From: Cylindrospermum sp. NIES-4074
Lineage (GTDB): Bacteria; Cyanobacteriota; Cyanobacteriia; Cyanobacteriales; Nostocaceae
Length of the DNA: 64,000 nt
Direction of reading: 5' to 3'
Assembly (NCBI GenBank): GCA_003994795.1
Contig: AP018269.1
Coordinates: forward strand, 1,677,346-1,741,345
In this document: positions 57,296 through 64,000 of the stretch, piece after piece
Layout of the letters: every line of letters starts with the position of its first letter
Numbering within the stretch: position 1 is the stretch's first letter
Notes under the pieces: generated by a model
The model's database searches: none
The model's input: only the letters and a program-made list of their open reading frames with translations
What the model was told of the DNA's origin: nothing
Position numbers and translations under genes: made by a program

Positions 57296-58840
57296 CTAAG
57301 CAGAATTTTCTTCATTAGTTTGAGCAAACAAACTGGGGTCGAGATAGTTAATACGTGCCATAGGGCTGAGGGAGGCGAGTATTTGAGCGCCGTAGCTGCG
57401 GTTAACTACGCGACTATCGAGTAAAGCGACGATACCTTGACTTTCGCGGACGGGAGCGATCGCACGTTGTAATTCATTTAAAGCGGTTGGCAATAAATAT
57501 AAACGAAACCAATCTTGGTGCGATCGCTTATAGTGAGCAACTCTTCCAGCCACCAAAGGATTTTCTAGCGATGGTAGGGGCAAAGTGGCAATAATTAACA
57601 ACTGAGGTGCAGGCAAGACTGTTTGATGCTCTCGCCAATATTCCCAACCACTAACTAAAATACCATTTTCATCCAAACAAGTTTTTTCTACCTGCACCCG
57701 TGAACCAAACTCAGAAGCCAGAATAGCCCCTACTCTAGCCTTAAGTGGCACATCCCCCACCAACACCACCGTTAATCCTGGTGCTGTGGAACCCAGACAT
57801 AGCAAAGTGCGGGCTTTGTGAATAAATGCCGCTTGAAATTCCGGCGTGTTGGGTAGAGGTAACTTATGGGGCAAATAAAGTTGAATAGCTTCCCCTTGAC
57901 TATCAGGGGAGAACTTCAAGCAAGTTACATCCTCCAAACCCAAGCGCTGACGGAATAGGGGAGCCTCTGTTTCCGGTTCCAAAGCGCTGCCTATTAATAC
58001 TACTGGTTGGTGCTGCCAAACGGGAGCGAGGATTTTACCCAACTCAATTGGGGCATAGTGCAAAGAAAATAAACCTTGACGACGGTTAACAGTTGCCCAA
58101 AACAGAGGTAGGGTCAAAGAATTTTCATCATTTGGGAAATGTTGCCAGAAATGTTGCCAAACATCAGGGAGACTATTTGGATCTACAGCCAGATACAGAC
58201 GGCGCAAAATCTCAACTTCCGGCTGGGAGATGATATAGCATTCATAGGGATTCGCTGGATGCTGAAACAGTTCGTGCGTTAATTGCACCCGTGCTTCGCG
58301 AATTACCTCAGCTTGATGGGGACAAGCAAGCATAAGTTGATCCCAGTCATGGGGTTGAATATCTTGGGTAAGCTGATGACGTACCCAATCTTCCAAATCG
58401 TCAACTCCATCAATAATTGTGGGGATGTCTTGGGGAAAACTATGATTACCAGCCAAGCGATCGCTTAACCAAGCTTCTGGGGAGGTCAACAGTAATCCTC
58501 GGAATTCATTATCAGGCCAAGCGTCAGCCGTTCTGATCGGTTTGTTGGCTGGTAACCACTGCTGTAGACGGGGAATTTCCACTTGCAGCAAACGTTGTTG
58601 CACCGTTTTGGGAGCAACAATAATTACAGGGCCATGCCACATCAATGCTGATGCCACAAAACTAGTGCGATATCGCCCTTGATGGCCGCAAACCGCCCCC
58701 ACTTGTATTAAGGCGCTACGTCCTACTCGCAAGGCGCGTGCTACCAACCTTGCCATCGTTAAATGATGGGGCCAGGAAGGGAACCCCGCCTGCGATCGCA
58801 GGAAGTTATGTAGTGACAAATGAACTTCTGCCTCAATCAC
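57296..58840 (-). CDS. DinG-like helicase family protein with degenerate ATPase motifs
   Basis: A 514-residue protein whose C-terminal third keeps the DinG/XPD-like motif VI region (LNELQRAIAPVRESQGIVALLDSRVVNRSYGAQILASL). Motif I, expected as GxGKT, reads GHQGRYRTS (about 47-55), and the DEAH box reads IIDGVDDLE (about 143-151). So the nucleotide-binding residues are changed (Lys to Arg or lost), and the iron-sulfur Cys set of true DinG is not seen. It is probably a helicase-derived protein without normal ATP hydrolysis. Neighbouring M48 gene is divergent. Confidence 0.65.
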   Translation of the reverse strand: MIEAEVHLSLHNFLRSQAGFPSWPHHLTMARLVARALRVGRSALIQVGAVCGHQGRYRTSFVASALMWHGPVIIVAPKTVQQRLLQVEIPRLQQWLPANKPIRTADAWPDNEFRGLLLTSPEAWLSDRLAGNHSFPQDIPTIIDGVDDLEDWVRHQLTQDIQPHDWDQLMLACPHQAEVIREARVQLTHELFQHPANPYECYIISQPEVEILRRLYLAVDPNSLPDVWQHFWQHFPNDENSLTLPLFWATVNRRQGLFSLHYAPIELGKILAPVWQHQPVVLIGSALEPETEAPLFRQRLGLEDVTCLKFSPDSQGEAIQLYLPHKLPLPNTPEFQAAFIHKARTLLCLGSTAPGLTVVLVGDVPLKARVGAILASEFGSRVQVEKTCLDENGILVSGWEYWREHQTVLPAPQLLIIATLPLPSLENPLVAGRVAHYKRSHQDWFRLYLLPTALNELQRAIAPVRESQGIVALLDSRVVNRSYGAQILASLSPMARINYLDPSLFAQTNEENSA

Positions 58841-58960
58841 ACGCTTTTAATCCCATACAAAGTTATTTTTACCTTCCAATAGCCCCATTTCTATTATGTT
58901 GTCATTTGTAGGGGCGGGGTTCCCCCAGACCTACTGACCATTAACCAATTACCCTAAACT

Positions 58961-59923
58961 ATGCCAACCTACACAGGAATTTCCAGCGAAGCCTTCAGGC
59001 ATCCACTGGATCGCCAAGCCGAGCAAGCTTTACGAAATTTACCCGGATTTGATTTAATCGCTCGTAAATTTGTGGAATTTGTCTACGAACGCCCTCAATT
59101 AGTCTATCTAATGGGTAACGCCATCCAAGTTGGGCCGCGCCAATATTCCACTATTTACCAGATATTTCGGGAATGCGTGCGGGATTTGGACATTTACCCA
59201 GAACCTGCACTGTTTGTCTCACAAAATCCCCAAGCCAATAGTTATGCCTTAGGGCAAGAAAATCCTTACATAGTCATAGACACAGGGATACTGGACTTAC
59301 TAAACGAAGCCGAGATTCGGGCGGTGCTAGCCCATGAACTGGGGCATATTAAATGTGGTCATACTATTTTAATTCAAATGGCGATGTGGGCAATGAGTGC
59401 TGCTTCCGTCCTCGGTCAATTGACTTTCGGCATTGGTAAATTTGTGAGTCAAGCCCTGATTTATGGCTTTTTTGAATGGCGACGGAAAGCCGAGTTATCC
59501 GCAGATCGCGCAGCATTATTAGTTTTGGATGACTTGAATACAGTCATGACCACGATGATGAAAGTCTCTGGCGGAAGTATCAAATATGCCAACGAATGTA
59601 GTTTACAAGAATTTATCCAGCAGTCAGAAAATTATCAAGCGCTGGATGAAGATGGATTGAATCAAGTATATAAATTTCTGATGTATACTGGCGTTCAAGG
59701 TACGATGCTCACCCATCCTTTCCCTGTGGAACGCTTGCACTATCTACGGAAATGGGCTGTATCAGAAGAATACCAGCAAATTAAGAGAGGGAATTATCAG
59801 CGATCGCCAGCCTCTGGTGCAGTAAATGTCAAACCAGAAAATCGGGCGGAGGAAGCGGAAAGTTTGCGCCGTGAAATTGAAGAACTGCAACAGGAAATTA
59901 ACAGAAGGAGAAAGTCTGAGTAG
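58961..59923 (+). CDS. M48 family (HtpX/Ste24-like) zinc metallopeptidase
   Basis: A 320-residue protein with the zinc motif His125-Glu126-x2-His129 (LAHELGHIKCGH) and the third ligand Glu178 (RKAELSADRAA). The region around 140-172 has short hydrophobic helices and may touch the membrane. The C-terminus ends in a coiled-coil-like EELQQEINRRRK. The family degrades membrane or secreted proteins. No signal peptide is seen at MPTYTGISSEAFRHPLDRQ. Confidence 0.85.
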   Translation: MPTYTGISSEAFRHPLDRQAEQALRNLPGFDLIARKFVEFVYERPQLVYLMGNAIQVGPRQYSTIYQIFRECVRDLDIYPEPALFVSQNPQANSYALGQENPYIVIDTGILDLLNEAEIRAVLAHELGHIKCGHTILIQMAMWAMSAASVLGQLTFGIGKFVSQALIYGFFEWRRKAELSADRAALLVLDDLNTVMTTMMKVSGGSIKYANECSLQEFIQQSENYQALDEDGLNQVYKFLMYTGVQGTMLTHPFPVERLHYLRKWAVSEEYQQIKRGNYQRSPASGAVNVKPENRAEEAESLRREIEELQQEINRRRKSE

Positions 59924-59964
59924 TTCTGAGTGCTGATTTAGATTAGATACACCGCCACTAAAAA

Positions 59965-59994
59965 TGTAGAGACGTTATATATAACGTCTCTACA
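59965..59994. repeat. 30-bp perfect palindrome between convergent genes
   Basis: Bases 59965-59994 are self-complementary throughout (TGTAGAGACGTTAT, AT, ATAACGTCTCTACA). It stands between the M48 gene and the convergent CbbX-like gene, where it could terminate transcription from both sides. The same unit type is dispersed in Nostoc genomes. Confidence 0.85.
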
Positions 59995-60039
59995 ATGTGT
60001 AAGCTGTTCCACATCTAGTTTGCATATCTAAACTCTTGT

Positions 60040-60105
60040 GGGGTAGGCATACTTCTCTACGAGACGCTACGCGAACGACAAGCTCAGTACAAGTCTTGCC
60101 TGCCC
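60040..60105. repeat. Nostoc dispersed repeat (TCTCTACGAGACGCTACGCG type)
   Basis: CTTCTCTACGAGACGCTACGCGAAC at about 60051-60076 is a sequence of the type repeated many times in Nostoc genomes, often next to gene ends. Confidence 0.6.
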
Positions 60106-60155
60106 TAATTATGTAAGTTAAATGTGGCACAACTGAGAAGCGCTATGTCTCTTAT

Positions 60156-61094
60156 TCAACTTTCCGATTCGCAATCGGGAACGCCTTCTTTAAACACTCG
60201 ACTAGCAAGGATATCTTCCGCCTCGATAGTAATTAAATCTTGCTTTGTTAAACGCTTACCACTGCTCAACAAACGATTCGCTTGACGTAATCGCGCCCTA
60301 TCTATAGCATTGCGGACACTGCGAGCATTAGCGAAATGGGGCATCGTCTTGCGTCTAATTAGATACTCTTGGAAAGCTTTTTCCGCATCGGGACTGAAGC
60401 TATAATCCTGATTCTTTAATATCGCTTGGGCGATAATCATCAAATTTTCTACAGAATAATCATTAAATTCAATGTGCAAACCGATGCGGGAATTCATACC
60501 AGGGTTACTGTGGAAAAATCTCTCCATTTGGTCTTTGTAACCTGCGAGAATCACAACTAAATCATCCCGTTGATTTTCCATCACCTGCATTAAAATTTCG
60601 ATCGCCTCTAAACCAAAATCCCCTGGATGATCTGGGCGAAATAAAGTATAAGCCTCGTCAACTAACAGCACCCCACCCATTGCATTATTTAATACTTCCC
60701 TAGTTTTGGGTGCAGTTTGTCCGATTCCTTGTCCCACCAAATCATCTCGCGTCACCAACATCACGTGTTCTTTGCGGATATATTCCAGACGATAGAGAAT
60801 TTCCGCCATCCGCATCGCTACCGTAGTTTTACCCATACCTGGGTTCCCTAGAAACGTCATGTGCAAGCTGGGTGGCCCCGCAGTTAAGCCCAGACTTTTG
60901 CGAATGCGATCGACCAATAACAAAGCAGCCATTTCTTTAATCTTGTTTTTGACTGACTTTAAGCCCACCAACTCTTGATCTAACCGATCTAAGATGTCCT
61001 GCACATGGGATTCTTGAAAAGCCTTCTCTAAATCAATTGCAGTATCTTCAGACACGGTTTCAATAACTGCTGTTGCCAATTCTTGTGTATTCAT
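60156..61094 (-). CDS. cbbX: CbbX-like AAA+ ATPase (red-type Rubisco activase homologue)
   Basis: From 61094 (MNTQELATAVIET, preceded by a GAGGTGA ribosome site) it has 312 residues. Walker A GNPGMGKT is at 83-90 and Walker B LLVDEA at 143-148. The text around them (RDDLVG, APKTREVL, DDLVVILAGY, PHFANARSVRNAIDRARLRQANRL) closely follows proteobacterial CbbX, which remodels inhibited red-type Rubisco. One key difference: the pore loop reads GQGIGQT where CbbX has GQYIGHT, so the aromatic residue needed for substrate threading is Gly123. It may be a different remodeller, or partly active. No Rubisco gene is nearby. Confidence 0.85.
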   Translation of the reverse strand: MNTQELATAVIETVSEDTAIDLEKAFQESHVQDILDRLDQELVGLKSVKNKIKEMAALLLVDRIRKSLGLTAGPPSLHMTFLGNPGMGKTTVAMRMAEILYRLEYIRKEHVMLVTRDDLVGQGIGQTAPKTREVLNNAMGGVLLVDEAYTLFRPDHPGDFGLEAIEILMQVMENQRDDLVVILAGYKDQMERFFHSNPGMNSRIGLHIEFNDYSVENLMIIAQAILKNQDYSFSPDAEKAFQEYLIRRKTMPHFANARSVRNAIDRARLRQANRLLSSGKRLTKQDLITIEAEDILASRVFKEGVPDCESES

Positions 61095-61401
61095 GACTAT
61101 CACCTCAGGTAATGAATTTGATGATAGCTGCAAGTCCAGAAATATAAAAGAATGTAATTTTAATATGACTTATATATTTTTCTTTATTATCAATAACTTA
61201 AGGTAGTCATAGAGACAATACTATGTCTCCTTGTTCTTAAGGCTTCTGTGCAAGCAGACAAGGGAGTTTCTTGTGTTACTCAGCATAAAAAAGGGGATAA
61301 TTTATCTGGATAATAGTTTTCAGGTGAGCTAGCGCATCTTTAAATTGAAAATTGCTTGAGTATATCTCAGGCTTGAATGTGAATTTAGGAATTTCTGAAA
61401 A

Positions 61402-61821
61402 ATGAAAATTAACTTGACAAAGCGGTTATTTGTGTTAACGAGTATTCTGACTCTGGTTCTATTGTTACCAGATATTGCCTTATCTGCACCAGTTCCACTT
61501 GATGTTAACTCTGGTGTAATTCTTGCCCAATCTGCTAAATACTCATCTGCATTTTCTGAACTTAATCTGACACCGCAACACCGCCAACAACTCCAGGCTG
61601 TAAGGCACAGAAGAGACATCGAAATTCAAGCTGTTTTAACCTCATCCCAACGTAGTAAATTTGCCCACAATTTGAAGTTGGGTAAGAGCTTTAATCAATC
61701 TCTAGAAACACTGAATTTAAAACCAGAACAACGAGATTTAGTCAGAACAATATTACAACTTAGCAATTTGAAAATGAAAGCAATTTCATCTCGATTTCCG
61801 GTGTATAAAGCACAGAAATAA
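61402..61821 (+). CDS. Secreted Spy/CpxP-like protein
   Basis: A 139-residue protein with signal peptide (MKINLTKRLFVLTSILTLVLLLPDIALSA). The mature part has two LTP/LKP-type motifs (LNLTPQHRQQLQAVR and LNLKPEQRDLVRTIL), as in the LTxxQ repeats of Spy/CpxP periplasmic chaperones. A role in envelope stress is inferred. It stands alone. Confidence 0.7.
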   Translation: MKINLTKRLFVLTSILTLVLLLPDIALSAPVPLDVNSGVILAQSAKYSSAFSELNLTPQHRQQLQAVRHRRDIEIQAVLTSSQRSKFAHNLKLGKSFNQSLETLNLKPEQRDLVRTILQLSNLKMKAISSRFPVYKAQK

Positions 61822-62027
61822 ATTATTAGGATTTGGGGGGTGATTATTCGTTGTATACCCATTCCTCCAATTCCATCTGGAAACAAGCACTTTAGCAAAA
61901 ATGGCATTAGTGTCACAAAATAATATGTAGAGGCGATAAATTTGTTTTTTTACAATATTAAGCTTGAAAAAACCGTTAAATAATCGTAAGATACCTAAAA
62001 ACAACACAATTTATAGGGTGTATTGTT

Positions 62028-62723
62028 TTGTCAGCAAATAATATTAAAGAGAGACTAAAGTCTCTGATTGAGGAAGCATCAGCAATAGACCCCAGTTTAG
62101 CGAAAAGGCTAACCGAGATAAATCGCTGGGTTAAAGATGTCAAGCCTGGCTCGCTAACAGCTAAAAAATTTGTACTCTTTTTTCTGGAACAGATAACAAG
62201 GGACTCTCGAACTTGGCTCGATATCAAAAGTCTAGCTTCTGAAGAAGCGCAGCAAAAGTATTATGAGCGCATGACACCAACTGAAGGCTATTGGTATAGC
62301 TATCTATTCCCTCAATGGCTAAAGGAAGACGACCCAAATTTTTTTAAGTGGAAACAAAAGCTGATGGCTGGGGAGTTTAATCAGGCTGACACTGATGTTC
62401 TGAAAGCAATAGCTACCTATATCATCCGTTACAATGGTACTTTTTGGCAGTGCTATATTGCAGATTTATCAATGGCAACTGATATAATTGTTAGTGGTAG
62501 GCAGAATAAGCCTCTGTGTGTTCAAATCACTAGCCTCTCCGATGAATATTCTCAATCAAAGTCTGATACTTGGGAAAACACACTAGTATACTGGGGTATA
62601 GAGAGAGGATTGTTCTTAAGTTATAATCCCGGTGCGAGTGACTTTGTAAATCAGATAGTTACTGTATCACTAGATAACAGTAATAATCTAAAAATAGGTA
62701 TTTACTTAAAATTCAGTTTATAG
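62028..62723 (+). CDS. Protein of unknown function, first gene of a TPR cassette
   Basis: A 231-residue protein starting with TTG at 62028 (SANNIKERLKSLIEEASAIDP). The N-terminal half is helical. The C-terminal half has TDIIVSGRQNKPLCVQITSL, which resembles the core of PD-(D/E)xK nuclease folds, but the final lysine is not seen (QIT). Function unknown. It is followed at 60 bp by another unknown gene and then a TPR gene, all in the same direction, so they are likely co-transcribed. Neighbouring DNA is AT-rich and without HIP1 sites. Confidence 0.55.
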   Translation: MSANNIKERLKSLIEEASAIDPSLAKRLTEINRWVKDVKPGSLTAKKFVLFFLEQITRDSRTWLDIKSLASEEAQQKYYERMTPTEGYWYSYLFPQWLKEDDPNFFKWKQKLMAGEFNQADTDVLKAIATYIIRYNGTFWQCYIADLSMATDIIVSGRQNKPLCVQITSLSDEYSQSKSDTWENTLVYWGIERGLFLSYNPGASDFVNQIVTVSLDNSNNLKIGIYLKFSL

Positions 62724-62783
62724 TAGTAGTTCACTTGCATTCACAAGTTTTGTAGTAATAGGTCTTAACCAAAATTAATCGTC

Positions 62784-63251
62784 ATGGTGAAAGAAAGACC
62801 AACGGAACCACAAGCAAGATTAGAAATGTTTCTGCAACATCTAGAAGAAGGGAGACAGTTGCAGAATGACTGGATGACTCATGGATTTGACTGCGTAGAT
62901 TTATATTGTGATGATGTTGATGGAGACTGGCTAGAAACTTGGGGAGATGATGATGATGAACCTGGTTATATAGAGTTAATGACAAATTTTCTGGAAAGTG
63001 ATGATTCGGTAGCGGTAAAGGTACGCAAGCAGCTACAGGATAAATCAATTTCAGAAATTATTGAAGAGTTGGAATTATGTCTGAGTGAGCTAAAAGAATC
63101 AGACCGTATTTTTGCTATGAAAAATTTGTTAGTTGGTGGTGTTGCGAGTTCAGGAAGTAACCGGGATTTTGGTGATAATGATATTGATGAAATTGAGTTT
63201 TTAGATTTAGCTGAAAGTTTGCTGGAGAAGTTGACAGAGATTTTGGGGTAA
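62784..63251 (+). CDS. Acidic protein of unknown function, second gene of a TPR cassette
   Basis: A 155-residue, strongly acidic protein (DCVDLYCDDVDGDWLETWGDDDDEPGY, then LELCLSELKESDRIFAMKN). No family recognised and no signal or membrane segment. It stands 60 bp after the 62028 gene and 29 bp before the TPR gene, suggesting an operon. It may be an inhibitor or adaptor of the TPR protein; that is inference only. Confidence 0.55.
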   Translation: MVKERPTEPQARLEMFLQHLEEGRQLQNDWMTHGFDCVDLYCDDVDGDWLETWGDDDDEPGYIELMTNFLESDDSVAVKVRKQLQDKSISEIIEELELCLSELKESDRIFAMKNLLVGGVASSGSNRDFGDNDIDEIEFLDLAESLLEKLTEILG

Positions 63252-63280
63252 GCATTACTAGGAAATGGAATAAGTGAATA

Positions 63281-64000
63281 ATGGCTAAAGGATTTGGCAG
63301 GAAAAAAGCCAAAGAAAATTTTATAGAATATAGTAAGGATGACATAGAATTTTTACTTAAAATATTGCAAAAGACCCATGATAGTGATGCAGATCCACAA
63401 GTTGTTTATCCATTTTTGGTTGCTAATTTATATAGGCTAGATGAAAATTTTAACCACTTGTTAGAAGGTTGGGCTAATTTGAACCTACCTTTCATGGATC
63501 TATATTTAGCCAGAAGAATAGGATCAGATATTATGAAATTCAGCAACTTGATTTGTAATCTACCTGTAGGAAACAGAGCAAATCATATAGAAATTGCCAT
63601 TATTGGACATAATATTTTTGCTCCATTTGTTCATCGTGAAGAATTTCCAGAAGTATGGGCAATGCTTCAAAATGATATGGGTGAAGCATACCGTCAGCGA
63701 ATTTTGGGAAACTGTGGAGAAAATTTAGAACAGGCTATTAATTGTTATAAATCAGCCTTAGAAGTATTCAGTAATGAAAGTTATTCTGAAATATGGGCAG
63801 ATATCTTAAGTAATCTTGGTATTGCTTATATAGACCGTATTTTTGGAGACAGAGCAGAAAATTTAGAATCAGCAATTAAATCTCTAGAAACATCATTGCA
63901 AATCTTACCTCGTGAAATTTTTCCTCGAAAATGGGCGGGAACTAGAGGTAATTTAGGAGTTGCTTATAAAAATCGTATTTTTGGAAATCGATCTGAAAAT
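63281..64000 (+). CDS. TPR repeat protein, probable CHAT-TPR family (3' end outside window)
   Basis: The frame is open from ATG 63281 to the window edge (240 codons, no stop). After about 120 residues without repeats it shows a 46-residue TPR unit with Trp126, Trp172 and Trp218 at equal spacing (W..x..N(L/M)G.AY..RI.G(D/N)..ENLE.AI..). This unit is typical of the Nostoc TPR proteins that carry a CHAT protease domain at the C-terminus. The CHAT part would be beyond the window, so it cannot be seen. Confidence 0.7.
   Translation, partial: MAKGFGRKKAKENFIEYSKDDIEFLLKILQKTHDSDADPQVVYPFLVANLYRLDENFNHLLEGWANLNLPFMDLYLARRIGSDIMKFSNLICNLPVGNRANHIEIAIIGHNIFAPFVHREEFPEVWAMLQNDMGEAYRQRILGNCGENLEQAINCYKSALEVFSNESYSEIWADILSNLGIAYIDRIFGDRAENLESAIKSLETSLQILPREIFPRKWAGTRGNLGVAYKNRIFGNRSEN

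Overview
The window is a chromosomal piece of a filamentous, heterocyst-type cyanobacterium (Nostoc/Anabaena group). The reasons are the frequent octamer GCGATCGC (HIP1), many 7-bp tandem repeats (STRR) between genes, several families known only from cyanobacteria (DUF1830, DUF1815, DUF2839, DUF4079, DICT-domain proteins), a ferredoxin-type glutamate synthase, and a cyanobacterial RNase E that ends in the arginine nonapeptide used to bind PNPase. From memory, the order rne-rnhB-pheA-str operon-glsF-dxr matches the Anabaena sp. PCC 7120 chromosome; I could not check this.

Layout. 1-10362: the 3' part of one giant gene for a repeat-built beta-helix (haemagglutinin-like) protein ending in a CHAT protease domain. 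10.4-17.8 kb: DUF4079 and DUF1830 proteins, a B12/radical-SAM protein, a DICT-HD sensor overlapping a pentapeptide-repeat protein, a decayed toxin-antitoxin pair, a secreted small protein, a CPBP protease and clpS. 18-24 kb: an LL-DAP-aminotransferase-like enzyme, a possible CRP box, a STAS protein and a TIGR03960-type radical-SAM protein. 24.6-30 kb: rne-rnhB, DUF1997, pheA and a LON-substrate-domain protein. 29.9-35.2 kb: the str operon on the minus strand (rpsL-rpsG-fusA-tuf-rpsJ) with hairpins between some members. 35-45 kb: IscA/HesB-like protein, cupin, phosphodiester glycosidase, glsF and a polysaccharide deacetylase. 46-52 kb: membrane glycosyltransferases, including two PIG-V-like paralogues around a DUF2079 protein. 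52-61 kb: dxr, a thioesterase, DUF1815, DUF2839, a DinG-like protein with degenerate ATPase motifs, an M48 peptidase and a CbbX-like AAA protein. 61-64 kb: AT-rich, with no HIP1 site seen, holding a Spy-like secreted protein and a three-gene cassette whose last gene (cut by the window end) is a TPR protein of the type that often carries CHAT.

Most of the window is housekeeping: translation, RNA turnover, nitrogen assimilation, isoprenoid and aromatic amino acid synthesis. The accessory parts are the two ends, the glycosyltransferase block and the broken toxin-antitoxin remnant. The most notable points are the CHAT-tipped giant repeat protein with a recent 1203-bp internal duplication, the CbbX homologue whose pore-loop tyrosine is replaced by glycine, the terminal TPR cassette, STRR heptamers inside glsF and at the 3' ends of several genes, and the toxin-antitoxin pair killed by nonsense codons and loss of the antitoxin N-terminus.
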